64,000 nt of DNA. Source: Chryseobacterium scophthalmum (GTDB taxonomy: Bacteria; Bacteroidota; Bacteroidia; Flavobacteriales; Weeksellaceae). Every line of letters begins with the position of its first letter. The first letter of the stretch is position 1. The position numbers were made by a program, and so were the translations under genes. Below, piece by piece: positions 33,377-41,641 of this stretch. The notes beneath the pieces were generated by a model, which ran no database searches, was not told where the DNA came from, and was given only the letters and a program-made list of their open reading frames with translations. The stretch lies in NCBI RefSeq assembly GCF_900143185.1, contig NZ_FSRQ01000001.1:930001-994000 (forward strand). The letters run 5' to 3'.

Positions 33377-33384
33377 TAAATTTG
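33377..33384 (+). promoter_or_regulatory. -7 box of the SAM hydroxide adenosyltransferase gene
   Basis: TAAATTTG is a perfect TAnnTTTG match 20 bases before the start codon at 33405. Confidence 0.55.
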
Positions 33385-33404
33385 CAATTCTATCCCTTTT
33401 ATTC

Positions 33405-34232
33405 ATGTCAATTATTACCCTTACATCAGATTTCGGACGTTTAGATTACAGAGTTTCGGCTATGAAAGGAAAAATTCTGTCTTTAAATCCTGAGGTAAAT
33501 ACTATTGATATCACCCATGATATTCAGGCATATAACTTAATTCAAACGTCTTATATTGTAAGAAACGCCTATAAATATTTTCCGAGCGGAACCATCCACA
33601 TTCTTTCTGTTGATAGTTTTTTTCATAAATCAAGAAAAAATATTTTGTATAAAGCAGGAGGACACTATTTTTTAGCAGCAGATAATGGGCTCTTAAGTTT
33701 GATTTTTTTTGACATTAAACCTGAAGCTATTTACGAAATTACCCTCAATAACAGGTTTGATGATATAATTAGCTTCACTTCTACCGATGTTTTTGTACCC
33801 GTTGCGGTACATTTAGCCAATGGCGGACTGCCTGAAGTGATTGGTAGGAAGATAGAATCTGCAAAACAGCTTTTGTTCCCAAAACCGGTTTATAATGAAC
33901 CTGAAAAAATGATTATTGGTGAAGTAACCTATATTGATAATTTCGGAAATATAATCTCAAATATTAATAAAGATTTTTTTGAAACTTTAGCTAAAGGTTT
34001 TGAAAGTTTCACCATCAAATTCAGGAACTTAAGTCTTTCAAAAATATATTCAAGCCATACAGAACTGGTGGTAGACTGGGAAAGAGAAACCGAGTATCAC
34101 GGGCAATCTGCAGCCATCTTTAATGACAGCGATCAACTTGAATTAACCATCTATAAAGGCAGCAAAAAAAATGGTGCAAAAACACTTTTTGGACTGAATG
34201 TGGGAGAAAATATTTACATTGAATTTTTCTAA
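33405..34232 (+). CDS. SAM hydroxide adenosyltransferase (DUF62)
   Basis: The 275-residue protein begins IITLTSDFGRLDYRVSAMKG, the signature of the fluorinase / DUF62 family. The expected activity is hydrolysis of S-adenosylmethionine to adenosine and methionine with hydroxide as nucleophile. Asp in SDFG and the later ADNGLLS segment near residue 91 are conserved positions. The C-terminal domain is the beta-barrel of the family. There is no fluorinase-specific loop visible, so the hydrolase role is preferred. Confidence 0.88.
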   Translation: MSIITLTSDFGRLDYRVSAMKGKILSLNPEVNTIDITHDIQAYNLIQTSYIVRNAYKYFPSGTIHILSVDSFFHKSRKNILYKAGGHYFLAADNGLLSLIFFDIKPEAIYEITLNNRFDDIISFTSTDVFVPVAVHLANGGLPEVIGRKIESAKQLLFPKPVYNEPEKMIIGEVTYIDNFGNIISNINKDFFETLAKGFESFTIKFRNLSLSKIYSSHTELVVDWERETEYHGQSAAIFNDSDQLELTIYKGSKKNGAKTLFGLNVGENIYIEFF

Positions 34233-34267
34233 AATTATCTATTTCATAAAAAAACCGATTTTTTTTA

Positions 34268-34275
34268 TATATTTG
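34268..34275 (+). promoter_or_regulatory. -7 box of the E2 acyltransferase gene
   Basis: TATATTTG is a perfect TAnnTTTG match 20 bases before the start codon at 34296. Confidence 0.55.
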
Positions 34276-34295
34276 TCAAAATCTAAAATTTAAAA

Positions 34296-35606
34296 ATGGC
34301 AGAATACAAATTATTGCTTCCTTCTATGGGTGAAGGCGTGATGGAAGCTACAGTTATCACTTGGTTATTCAATGAAGGCGACCAGGTAAAGGAGGATGAT
34401 TCAGTAGTGGAAATTGCAACAGATAAGGTAGATTCAGACGTTCCGACACCAGTTTCGGGGAAAATTGTAAAAATCCTTAAACAGAAAGACGAAGTTGCAA
34501 AAGTAGGTGAAGCCATCGCTATTTTAGAAATCGAAGGAGAAGGCGGAAATACAGCTTCTGAAGAAGTGAAAGCTGAAGCTTCGGCTCCGGATGCAGCAAC
34601 AATTCAAGCAATTGAAGAGCCTTTAAATGCGACAGCTACTTCTCATGTAGAGTTTTCGGGAGATTTATACCTTTCTCCGCTTGTAAAATCTATCGCTCAA
34701 CAAGAAAATATTTCTGAATCTGAACTGAAAACTATCAAAGGAAGCGGTTTGGAAGGAAGAATTACCAAAGAAGATATTTTGGCACACGTTGCCAACAGAG
34801 GAAACCAGCCAGCTCCACAAGCTGCGGCAGTGCAGGCAACTTCTGCTCCAGCAGTAAAAGCGGCGTCAACTCCGGCAACAACTATTTCTACTTCTGCAGG
34901 TGACGAAATCATTCCGATGGATAGAATGAGAAAAATCATCGCTGAAAACATGGTGAAAGCAAAACAAATTGCTCCTCACGTAACCTCTTTCATCGAAACA
35001 GACGTAACCAACGTTGTAAAATGGAGAGCAAAAAACAAAGATATGTTCGAAAAACGTGAAGGTGAAAAGCTTACGTTCATGCCAATTTTCGTAAAAGCGA
35101 TTGTAAAAGCTATTCAGGATTTCCCAATGATCAATGTTTCTATCAATGGTGACAATATCATCAAGAAGAAAAATATCAACATCGGTATGGCAACAGCTTT
35201 ACCAGACGGAAACCTTATTGTTCCTGTAATTAAAAATGCTGATCAGTTATCACTTTCAGGTTTAGCAAAAGCAATTAACGACTTAGCTTACAGAGCAAGA
35301 AACAAAAAATTAAGACCAGAAGATACTCAAGGTGCTACTTACACGATTTCTAACGTAGGAAGCTTTGGAAACCTAATGGGAACACCTATTATTCCTCAAC
35401 CTCAAGTTGCTATTATGGCAATCGGAGCTATCGTTAAAAAACCTGCTGTTCTTGAAACTAAAGATGGTGATGTAATCGCAATCCGTCAGTTAATGTTCAT
35501 GTCTCACTCTTACGATCACAGAGTAGTAGATGGTTCTTTAGGTGGAATGATGTTGAAACATGTTCACGATTATCTTGAAAACTGGGATCTTAACACAGAA
35601 ATATAA
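34296..35606 (+). CDS. Dihydrolipoamide acyltransferase (E2) of a 2-oxoacid dehydrogenase
   Basis: The 436-residue protein has a lipoyl domain at residues 2-78 with the lipoyl Lys44 in EIATDKVDSD, a peripheral-subunit-binding domain near 127-165 (YLSPLVKSIAQQENISESEL), and a catalytic domain ending with His408 and Asp412 in SYDHRVVDGS. It transfers acyl groups to CoA. The sequence fits the branched-chain or pyruvate/acetoin type better than the 2-oxoglutarate type, which is a separate gene in this window at 53587. No E1 gene is adjacent, so the partner enzyme is encoded elsewhere. Confidence 0.92.
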   Translation: MAEYKLLLPSMGEGVMEATVITWLFNEGDQVKEDDSVVEIATDKVDSDVPTPVSGKIVKILKQKDEVAKVGEAIAILEIEGEGGNTASEEVKAEASAPDAATIQAIEEPLNATATSHVEFSGDLYLSPLVKSIAQQENISESELKTIKGSGLEGRITKEDILAHVANRGNQPAPQAAAVQATSAPAVKAASTPATTISTSAGDEIIPMDRMRKIIAENMVKAKQIAPHVTSFIETDVTNVVKWRAKNKDMFEKREGEKLTFMPIFVKAIVKAIQDFPMINVSINGDNIIKKKNINIGMATALPDGNLIVPVIKNADQLSLSGLAKAINDLAYRARNKKLRPEDTQGATYTISNVGSFGNLMGTPIIPQPQVAIMAIGAIVKKPAVLETKDGDVIAIRQLMFMSHSYDHRVVDGSLGGMMLKHVHDYLENWDLNTEI

Positions 35607-35633
35607 GTAATGAGTAATTGGCAATGAGCGATT
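35606..35633. repeat. Four-unit heptamer array after the E2 gene
   Basis: The units AGTAATG, AGTAATT, GGCAATG, AGCGATT start within the stop codon and precede the terminator. The words resemble those of the mutA leader array at 15732. Confidence 0.55.
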
Positions 35634-35656
35634 TGTTTACTGTCGATTTTAAATAT

Positions 35657-35683
35657 AAACCTTCGAATTTTTTTCGGAGGTTT
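35657..35683 (+). terminator. Terminator of the E2 acyltransferase gene
   Basis: AAACCTTCGAA pairs with TTCGGAGGTTT with one U-G wobble in the plus-strand RNA, followed by seven T residues. Confidence 0.85.
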
Positions 35684-35816
35684 TTTTGTTTGTTTAATAC
35701 TCAAATTAAATTCAAAAGTTTGCTTAAAATCAAAACTATTATGAATTTCAGAATTTAGTTATCAAAATTAGACTTAAAATTTTCATATCCTTAAAAATTA
35801 GTTTAGATTTGAGGTT

Positions 35817-37166
35817 ATGCGTAGAATATTGGTCTACATCCGAAAAGGGTTAAAAAAATCTTTTGACAACATCCGAAACGAACAACTGAAACATAATTTG
35901 CTTCAGGCAATTCCTTTTTGGATAGGTTCGGTGATTACGGGTTTTTTCGCCGTCATGTATGCTAAGATATTTGCCTGGGGCGAAAATCTGCTTCACTTCA
36001 TTTTAGACTGGCACGACTGGATGATTTTTATTATAGCACCAATAGGATTTGTATTATCATGGTGGTTGGTAAAAGAATTTGCCCCAAACGCAAAAGGAAG
36101 TGGGATTCCGCAGGTTATGGCGGCTGTAGAATTGGCAAATCCTAAAGAACACAGAAAAATAAGAAGTCTTTTAAGTATCAAAATTATTGTATTTAAAATT
36201 ATTTCATCCGTAGTTTTAGTTATCGGGGGTGGTGCAGTTGGACGAGAAGGTCCTACCATTCAGATCGCAGGTTCAATTTTTCGAAAAGTTAACGAATATC
36301 TTCCTGAATGGTGGCCAAAAATATCCAAGAAAAACATGATTATGACCGGAGCTGCTGCCGGACTTGCAGCCGCTTTTAACACTCCTCTTGGCGGAATTGT
36401 ATTTGCCGTTGAAGAACTTTCAAAAACACATATTAATTACTTTAAAACAGCACTTTTTACCGCTGTTATTATTGCCGGTTTAACGGCTCAAACTTTGGCT
36501 GGTTCTTATTTATATTTAGGCTATCCCAAAACGAATGATGTTTCATTAATGGTGATGTTCCCCATAATTTTAGTTGGAGGAATTGCAGGAATTTTAGCTA
36601 GTCAACTTTCAGTAACTATGCTTAAGATAAGTGATTGGAAAAAAAGAAAATTAAAAACCGATAGATCCAATGTATTATTTCTTGTAGTATGCGCCTTAGT
36701 GATTGCTTTCATTTCATTTTTTATAAGCCGCGAAGTTTTAGGTTCTGGAAAAGAAATTATGGAACGGGTTCTTTTCACTCCAGATAAACATGAAGATTGG
36801 TATGTTCCGATATTAAGAATGCTTGGTCCTGCCCTATCTTTTACTTCCGGTGGCGCAGGTGGAATTTTTGCCCCGGCTTTAACAGCGGGCGCAAGTATTG
36901 GTTCTGTAATCTCAGGTATTATTCATTTAACTCCAAACGAAACCAACGTTGTCATTCTCGCAGGAATGGTCGCTTTTCTTACGGGAATAACGAGAGCTCC
37001 ATTTACATCAGCAATTATTGTTTTAGAAATGACAGACCGACATTCTTTGATTTTTCATTTGATGTTGGCAGGAATGGTTTCTTCATTATTTTCAATTTTA
37101 GTAAGCAGACATTCTTTGTATGATGTACTGAAAATGAATTTCTTAACAGAAATTAGGAAAGATTAA
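35817..37166 (+). CDS. ClC family chloride/proton antiporter
   Basis: The 449-residue membrane protein has the three ion-coordinating motifs of ClC proteins: GSGIP at 94-98, GREGP at 142-146, and GGIFAPALTAGASIG near 345-360. Glu144 in GREGP is the gating glutamate that in ClC antiporters carries protons, so coupled exchange of Cl- (or fluoride or nitrate) for H+ is more likely than channel activity. There are no CBS domains after the membrane part. It appears to be monocistronic and lies between two unrelated genes. Confidence 0.9.
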   Translation: MRRILVYIRKGLKKSFDNIRNEQLKHNLLQAIPFWIGSVITGFFAVMYAKIFAWGENLLHFILDWHDWMIFIIAPIGFVLSWWLVKEFAPNAKGSGIPQVMAAVELANPKEHRKIRSLLSIKIIVFKIISSVVLVIGGGAVGREGPTIQIAGSIFRKVNEYLPEWWPKISKKNMIMTGAAAGLAAAFNTPLGGIVFAVEELSKTHINYFKTALFTAVIIAGLTAQTLAGSYLYLGYPKTNDVSLMVMFPIILVGGIAGILASQLSVTMLKISDWKKRKLKTDRSNVLFLVVCALVIAFISFFISREVLGSGKEIMERVLFTPDKHEDWYVPILRMLGPALSFTSGGAGGIFAPALTAGASIGSVISGIIHLTPNETNVVILAGMVAFLTGITRAPFTSAIIVLEMTDRHSLIFHLMLAGMVSSLFSILVSRHSLYDVLKMNFLTEIRKD

Positions 37167-37261
37167 AATTTAATTAAAAACACATCTTAAATATCACTTA
37201 CATTTGAAATGTAATTATTTTTTTGTTTAACTTGGGAAAGAATACAAAAAAACTAAATACT

Positions 37262-38590
37262 ATGAAAAGACATTTACTCAGTGTACTACTTTTAGGACTT
37301 CCTGTATTTGGTTTCAGCCAGATATTTCAGGAGAATTTCGATGGAAACGGTCAGGGAATCACAGCTTGGACTATAATAGATGTTGACGGATTAACACCCG
37401 CTTCGGCTGTAAATTTCATAACCAATGGCTGGAATCGTATCGACAGACAAGGAGCTAACGGAAGTTTTGGAGGACCGGCTGGAAACTATGCAGCAATGAG
37501 TACATCTTGGTATACTCCCGCAGGAACATCAAATGATTGGCTAATTTCCCCCACAATTCCTGTTTCTGGAGCTTCACCCACTTTATATTGGGACGCCAAA
37601 GCACAAGACGGAGATTATCCTGATGGCTACAAAGTAATGCTTGCTCCAAACGGAGGAAATACAGTTAATGATTTTACTGTAGAGCTTTACAATACCTCAG
37701 GCGAAAACAAATACTGGACGAGCAGAGCTGTAAGTCTAACTCCATACATTGGTCAAAATGTAAGATTTGCCTTCGTTAATAACAGTAATGACAAATTTAT
37801 GTTGATGGTAGATAACATTAAAGTAGATTTTACTTATGTTGCACCACCACCTTCTTATTGTGGACCACTTGTATTTTCAGATTTTTTCGGGGACGATGCT
37901 GACGAACCAATTACTTTAGTAAATTTTGCAGGAATCAATAATACAAGTAGTGCAACTGCATACGTTGGAAACAGTCATGAATATTTCCTTACACAAACAG
38001 CCAACGTAGCCAGAGGACAGTCTTATGATATTACTTTAAAAGGTAATACTGGTGGAAATTACACAAACAATTTTGCAGTATTCATTGACTGGAATCAAAA
38101 CGGAAGCCTAAGTGATGCCGGGGAAGTATATACTGTAACACAAACGATTACAAATTCTACAGGAACTGATGCTGCTCAGGCGGTACATTCTATCGCCGTT
38201 CCCGCAACTGCTCTTCTTGGAAATACCAGAATGAGAATTAAAAAGCTAGACGGAACAACGGACCTTACCCTCCCTTGTGAAGATGGTAGTTATGGACAAG
38301 CGGAAGACTACACCGTAAATGTGGCTACTTCTTTATCTGTAAATGACTTGACTAAAAAAGATTCAAACCTAAAAATATACCCTAATCCTGTTTCTGATAT
38401 TTTAAATATTGATTCAGTATCAAAAATAAAATCAGTAAAAATATATGACTTAAGTGGTAAGAATGTACTAACTGAAATGATTGATTCAAACAAACCTGCA
38501 ATTAATGTTTCAAGTCTAAGTTCTGGAACTTATGTAATAACTGCAGAAACAGAAACCGGTTTACAGTCTGCGAAAATAATCAAGAAATAA
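37262..38590 (+). CDS. Secreted GEVED-domain protein with T9SS type A sorting domain
   Basis: The 442-residue protein starts at the ATG at 37262 with MKRHLLSVLLLGLPVFGFSQ, a signal peptide; a longer TTG-initiated frame would place 13 residues before it and is unlikely. It has a choice-of-anchor-J-like domain (SNDWLISPTIPVSGASPTLY near 84-103), a GEVED domain (VFIDWNQNGSLSDAGEVYTV near 275-295, ending GSYGQAEDYTVNV), and a T9SS sorting domain from about 374 (LKIYPNPVSDILNIDS) to the C-terminal KIIKK. It is likely a cell-surface or released protein of adhesin or binding type. It has its own terminator. Confidence 0.87.
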   Translation: MKRHLLSVLLLGLPVFGFSQIFQENFDGNGQGITAWTIIDVDGLTPASAVNFITNGWNRIDRQGANGSFGGPAGNYAAMSTSWYTPAGTSNDWLISPTIPVSGASPTLYWDAKAQDGDYPDGYKVMLAPNGGNTVNDFTVELYNTSGENKYWTSRAVSLTPYIGQNVRFAFVNNSNDKFMLMVDNIKVDFTYVAPPPSYCGPLVFSDFFGDDADEPITLVNFAGINNTSSATAYVGNSHEYFLTQTANVARGQSYDITLKGNTGGNYTNNFAVFIDWNQNGSLSDAGEVYTVTQTITNSTGTDAAQAVHSIAVPATALLGNTRMRIKKLDGTTDLTLPCEDGSYGQAEDYTVNVATSLSVNDLTKKDSNLKIYPNPVSDILNIDSVSKIKSVKIYDLSGKNVLTEMIDSNKPAINVSSLSSGTYVITAETETGLQSAKIIKK

Positions 38591-38612
38591 TCAATTTATT
38601 CTAAAATGAATT

Positions 38613-38636
38613 AAAGACCCGTTTTTGCGGGTCTTT
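38613..38636 (+). terminator. Terminator of the GEVED T9SS protein gene
   Basis: AAAGACCCG / CGGGTCTTT forms a perfect 9-bp stem with a 6-base loop and seven following T residues. Confidence 0.92.
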
Positions 38637-38688
38637 TTTTATTCCAATAAAAAACCTGCTTCATATTGTATATTACAAATAGATTTCA

Positions 38689-38696
38689 TAATTTTG
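38689..38696 (+). promoter_or_regulatory. -7 box of the rpsF operon
   Basis: TAATTTTG is a perfect TAnnTTTG match, with a -33-like ATTG about 20 bases before it. It lies 34 bases before the rpsF start codon. Confidence 0.55.
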
Positions 38697-38730
38697 CACC
38701 TCGAAATAATTAACAAATTCATTTAACATT

Positions 38731-39072
38731 ATGAACAATTACGAAACTGTTTTCATTTTAACTCCCGTTCTATCTGAAGCTCAGGTGGAGGAAGCAGTGA
38801 ACAAGTATGTAGATCTTTTGAAAGAAAAGAACTGTGAGATTGTCACTAGAGAAAATTGGGGATTAAAAAAATTAGCTTATCCAATTCAATTAAAAAAGAA
38901 TGGATTCTACACTTTAATCGAGTTTAAAGGTGAAGGTAATGTAGTTGCTGATTTAGAATTAGCATTCAAACGTGACGAAAGAGTAATTCGTTACCTTACT
39001 ACAAAACTAGACAAGCACGCTGTAGAGTACGCTGTAACTAGAAGAACTAAACTTAAAGCTTCAAGAGCTTAA
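38731..39072 (+). CDS. rpsF: Ribosomal protein bS6
   Basis: The 113-residue small-subunit protein starts [20 protein letters not shown] and has the ferredoxin-like fold with [20 protein letters not shown]. It binds bS18 on the platform of the 30S subunit. It is the first gene of rpsF-rpsR-rplI, the usual order. Short leader, with no obvious ribosomal autoregulatory structure seen. Confidence 0.97.
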   Translation: MNNYETVFILTPVLSEAQVEEAVNKYVDLLKEKNCEIVTRENWGLKKLAYPIQLKKNGFYTLIEFKGEGNVVADLELAFKRDERVIRYLTTKLDKHAVEYAVTRRTKLKASRA

Positions 39073-39107
39073 TTATTTATTAACCCAAAATTTAAAAAAG
39101 ACAAGAC

Positions 39108-39410
39108 ATGGCAATAGATGATATGGCTAAACAAGCCTCAGCTGGAGGAGAATCTGAAGTAAAATTCCTTACACCACTTGATATCAACACTAAAACTGAT
39201 AAAAAGTACTGTAGATTCAAAAAATTCGGAATTAAGCACGTTGATTACAAAGATGCTGATTTCTTATTACAATTCGTAAACGAGCAAGGTAAAATTTTAC
39301 CTAGAAGATACACTGGAACTTCTTTGAAATACCAAAGAAAAGTTTCTTCTGCTATCAAAAGAGCTAGACACTTAGCTTTGATGCCTTACGTAGCTGACTT
39401 ATTGAAATAA
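39108..39410 (+). CDS. rpsR: Ribosomal protein bS18
   Basis: The 100-residue protein has the core [20 protein letters not shown] near residues 32-51 and [20 protein letters not shown] near 65-84. The single Cys near residue 33 is of the C+ type, but no zinc-binding CxxC set is visible. The N-terminal 20 residues ([17 protein letters not shown]) are an acidic extension that is typical of flavobacteria. It lies 35 bases after rpsF. Confidence 0.96.
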   Translation: MAIDDMAKQASAGGESEVKFLTPLDINTKTDKKYCRFKKFGIKHVDYKDADFLLQFVNEQGKILPRRYTGTSLKYQRKVSSAIKRARHLALMPYVADLLK

Positions 39411-39425
39411 GCTAAAAAAATAAAT

Positions 39426-39451
39426 AAAAGAAGAGAGCAATCTCTTCTTTT
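39426..39451 (+). terminator. Hairpin between rpsR and rplI
   Basis: AAAAGAAGAGA / TCTCTTCTTTT forms a perfect 11-bp stem with a GCAA tetraloop. Only a short T run follows (TTTTG), so it may be a partial terminator or an mRNA processing or stabilising hairpin that sets the ratio of bS18 to bL9. Confidence 0.6.
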
Positions 39452-39483
39452 GTTGCTGAATAAATATTAATTCTAACGATTTA

Positions 39484-39551
39484 GATAAGAGATAAAAGAT
39501 AAGAGATAAAAGATTTTTAAAGTCTTGATTCTTGATTCTTGGTTCTTGGCT
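39484..39551. repeat. Two heptamer arrays in the rplI leader
   Basis: The first array is GATAAGA, GATAAAA, GATAAGA, GATAAAA, GATTTTT (39484-39518). After five bases the second is CTTGATT, CTTGATT, CTTGGTT, CTTGGCT (39524-39551). The two use different words, so this is not one inverted repeat. It lies between the rpsR hairpin and the rplI start. Confidence 0.85.
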
Positions 39552-39575
39552 CTAAAACTAAAACGGACAACAACA

Positions 39576-40094
39576 ATGAACATTATTCTAAAAAAAGACG
39601 TAGAAAACTTAGGTCTTGAATTCGACACAGTAAGCGTAAAACCAGGTTATGCAAGAAACTTCTTGTTACCTCAAGGTTATGCACTTTTAGCTACTCCTAA
39701 AAACATTGCAGCTCTTGAAGCTACTTTGGAAGCTAGAAAAGAAGAAGAAGCTAAATTAATTGCTGCTGCAACTGCTGTAGTAGATCAATTAAAGAAAACT
39801 TCTATTACTATCCCTGCAAAAGTAGGTTCTGGTGATAAATTATTCGGATCTATCAACAATGCAGATCTTTCTGCTGCTCTTGCTAAAGCTGGAGTTTCTG
39901 TTGATAAGAAGTATATCAAAATCCCAGGAAACACTATTAAGAGAACTGGTAAAGTAACTGCAAACGTAAGATTACACAGAAATGTAGAATACAACTTCGA
40001 ATTCGACATCGTATCTGACGCACCGGTAGAAGCTCCAAAACCAGCTGCTCCTAAAGTTAAAGTTGAAGAAACTCCTTCTACTGAAGAAGCATAA
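39576..40094 (+). CDS. rplI: Ribosomal protein bL9
   Basis: The 172-residue protein starts at the ATG at 39576 with MNIILKKDVENLGLEFDTVS; a longer frame from an upstream TTG lies inside repeats and is rejected. The N-terminal RNA-binding domain contains PGYARNFLLPQGYALLAT, followed by the long connecting helix and a C-terminal domain. The tail (APVEAPKPAAPKVKVEE) is an added Ala/Pro/Lys-rich extension. It ends at a strong terminator. Confidence 0.95.
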   Translation: MNIILKKDVENLGLEFDTVSVKPGYARNFLLPQGYALLATPKNIAALEATLEARKEEEAKLIAAATAVVDQLKKTSITIPAKVGSGDKLFGSINNADLSAALAKAGVSVDKKYIKIPGNTIKRTGKVTANVRLHRNVEYNFEFDIVSDAPVEAPKPAAPKVKVEETPSTEEA

Positions 40095-40122
40095 GATTTA
40101 AAGAGATTTTCTCAAAAATATG

Positions 40123-40144
40123 AACCACTTCATTTGAAGTGGTT
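40123..40144 (+). terminator. Terminator of the rpsF-rpsR-rplI operon
   Basis: AACCACTTCA / TGAAGTGGTT forms a 10-bp stem with a minimal loop, followed by T residues, 28 bases after the rplI stop codon. Confidence 0.88.
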
Positions 40145-40183
40145 TTTTGTTTTTAGTATGTTTTTTAGAAGCTATTTCCCGCT

Positions 40184-40246
40184 AACCACTCATACTCCTC
40201 ACTCTAAACCCATTCCCACACCAAAACCCTCAAACTTTCCCACTCC
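40184..40246. repeat. Nine-unit heptamer array
   Basis: The units read AACCACT, CATACTC, CTCACTC, TAAACCC, ATTCCCA, CACCAAA, ACCCTCA, AACTTTC, CCACTCC. The strand is strongly C/A rich. Its words resemble the 40653 array and the reverse complement of the 44032 array (ACTCTAAAAC). Confidence 0.65.
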
Positions 40247-40482
40247 TTGTTGCGGGGTAACCGTTTTTATCGGGGCTAGGAAATCTGTCTTTCATTCCAT
40301 TTCTGTCATTGCGAGAAGTTTAGTGAAGAAGCAATTTTTAGCCTCATAAACCACCCCGTCAAAAATTCTTTCGAATTTTCGCCACCCCTCCAAAGGAAGG
40401 GAATTCGTGCGTTAGAAGTTTTTTCATTGCGAGAAGCGTAGCGACAAAGTAATCTCGATATAAAATTAAAATCTACGTCCAC

Positions 40483-40566
40483 TTTGTCATTCCTTAGGAA
40501 TCTAAACTCTTTTTGTAGAGACTGATTTGTAAAAACCATTGCCTAGATCCTGTCAGGATGACAAAC
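40483..40566. repeat. Inverted-repeat element, copy A
   Basis: The left arm starts TTTGTCATTCCTTAGGAATC and continues TAAAC. The right arm (40541-40566) is GCCTAGATCC-TGTCAGGATG-ACAAAC, partly complementary. Copy B with the same ends lies at 44242-44317. The spacing of the arms (about 33 bases) is similar in both. Confidence 0.7.
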
Positions 40567-40652
40567 TTTATGAAGATCTTTATTAATGATTCTTTTAAAG
40601 AGATTGCTTCATCACATCATTTCTCGCAACGACACAAAAAACTTCGCAGTAA

Positions 40653-40706
40653 AAACTCACTAGCTCTAAAACCATCCAACTCTCAAACACATCACTCTCC
40701 ACCTAA
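40653..40706. repeat. Heptamer array at the 3' end of the AraC gene
   Basis: The units read AAACTCA, CTAGCTC, TAAAACC, ATCCAAC, TCTCAAA, CACATCA, CTCTCCA, CCTAATC. The words match the reverse complement of the array after the HlyD gene at 44032, so the two flank the efflux genes in opposite orientation. Confidence 0.65.
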
Positions 40707-41506
40707 TCATTCCCTCTCAGCTTTTGCTGATACTCCGTCGGAGGAATTCCGATTACTTTTTTAAAAATATTACTGAAAGACGAAAGACTGTTGTACCCCA
40801 CCATCATAGCAATTTCATACATATTGTATTTTTCTTCGATCATTAATTCCAGAGAACGGGTAATTCGCAAAGCACGTAGAAAACGAACGTAATTCATCCC
40901 CAAAATTTCTTTAAACTTTCTCGAAAGCGTTCTTGTGCTCATTCCAAATTCTTTTGCGGTAGATTCGATGGTTAAGGGCTTTTCAAGATTGGCGTGAATG
41001 TATTGCGCAACCTTCAATAATGTTTCATCATTGGGAAAAGGATGCTGGATCGGAAATGCCAGTTTTTTATCTCGTTTTTCAGGTAAAATACCTTTTAAAG
41101 CTTTAAGGAAATAATAATTAGCACCATCATTTTTTGTGATTTTCCCATCCCAGTCTTTTGTATATAAAATCATCTCTCTAAGCAAATGACTGACTGAATA
41201 GATATTAATTTCATCAAAAAAGCCATTTTCATTTTCTTCTTTTTTAAAATAAAAGTTATAAAGGTCAACTTTCGGGCTTGTAGAAAAAATATAATGCGGA
41301 GTTCCAGCAGGAATCCACATAAAACATCTTGCTGGTAAATACCAATGTTTCAAATCGGTAAAAATATGTACAATACCGCCTTCTGCATACACTAACTGAG
41401 CAGAACTGTGATGATGTATTTCTGTTTTTACATTATCTGCAAGAACATGATAGATATAAAATTCGGCATCCAATTCTTCAACGGCTCCAAAATGACTGTC
41501 GTTCAT
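40703..41506 (-). CDS. AraC family transcriptional regulator
   Basis: The 267-residue protein has an N-terminal cupin-like sensor domain (HHHSSAQLVYAEGGIVHIF near 32-50, WIPAGTPHYIF near 66-76) and a C-terminal double helix-turn-helix (TIESTAKEFGMSTRTLSRKF near 178-197, and IAMMVGYNSLSSFSNIFKKV near 233-252). It is divergent from the TolC/HlyD/MFS efflux genes with a 135-base gap and probably controls them in response to a small ligand. The C-terminus runs into repeat sequence but the domain is complete. Confidence 0.92.
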   Translation of the reverse strand: MNDSHFGAVEELDAEFYIYHVLADNVKTEIHHHSSAQLVYAEGGIVHIFTDLKHWYLPARCFMWIPAGTPHYIFSTSPKVDLYNFYFKKEENENGFFDEINIYSVSHLLREMILYTKDWDGKITKNDGANYYFLKALKGILPEKRDKKLAFPIQHPFPNDETLLKVAQYIHANLEKPLTIESTAKEFGMSTRTLSRKFKEILGMNYVRFLRALRITRSLELMIEEKYNMYEIAMMVGYNSLSSFSNIFKKVIGIPPTEYQQKLRGND

Positions 41507-41530
41507 CGAATAAAGGTAATAAAAAAATCA

Positions 41531-41543
41531 ATTTGGCGCAAAT
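41531..41543. promoter_or_regulatory. Candidate operator between AraC and efflux genes
   Basis: ATTTG-GCG-CAAAT is a 13-base inverted repeat just upstream of the araC-type gene. Its first ten bases, ATTTGGCGCA, recur at 41653-41662 inside the start of the TolC-type gene, on either side of the efflux promoter. Confidence 0.35.
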
Positions 41544-41592
41544 GGACAAATATTTTTCTGTTTTCACAAATCATGTCTCAAGCTTCACCCCG

Positions 41593-41600
41593 TAAATTTG
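41593..41600 (+). promoter_or_regulatory. -7 box of the efflux operon
   Basis: TAAATTTG is a perfect TAnnTTTG match 41 bases before the start codon at 41642. Confidence 0.55.
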
Positions 41601-41641
41601 CAGAATCAAAATCAATTTAGCAAAAAACTTTTATTTAAATT

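Larger units (their letters stand above)
40148..40702. repeat. 555-base noncoding repeat patch
   Basis: No gene is supported here; short reading frames run through repeats. In order it holds a heptamer array (40184-40246), a reverse-strand copy of a CTAGCCCCGAT element (about 40248-40280), cattgcgagaag units (40307 and 40428), a CTCCAAAGGAAGGG palindrome-like stretch near 40387, an inverted-repeat element (40483-40566), and a second heptamer array (40653-40706) that runs into the end of the AraC gene. It looks like a landing zone for intergenic elements. Confidence 0.8.

Noticed and set aside
37223..37261. Longer, TTG-initiated start for the GEVED T9SS protein
   Set aside because: It places 13 polar residues ahead of a signal peptide that starts properly with an ATG at 37262.
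39525..39575. Longer, TTG-initiated start for bL9
   Set aside because: The extra residues come from the CTTGATT repeat array, and bL9 homologues start with the MNIILKKDV-type sequence at 39576.
40134..40764. Short reading frames in the repeat patch between rplI and the AraC gene
   Set aside because: They lie in dispersed repeats and heptamer arrays, have no recognisable protein features and use no plausible promoter or start context.
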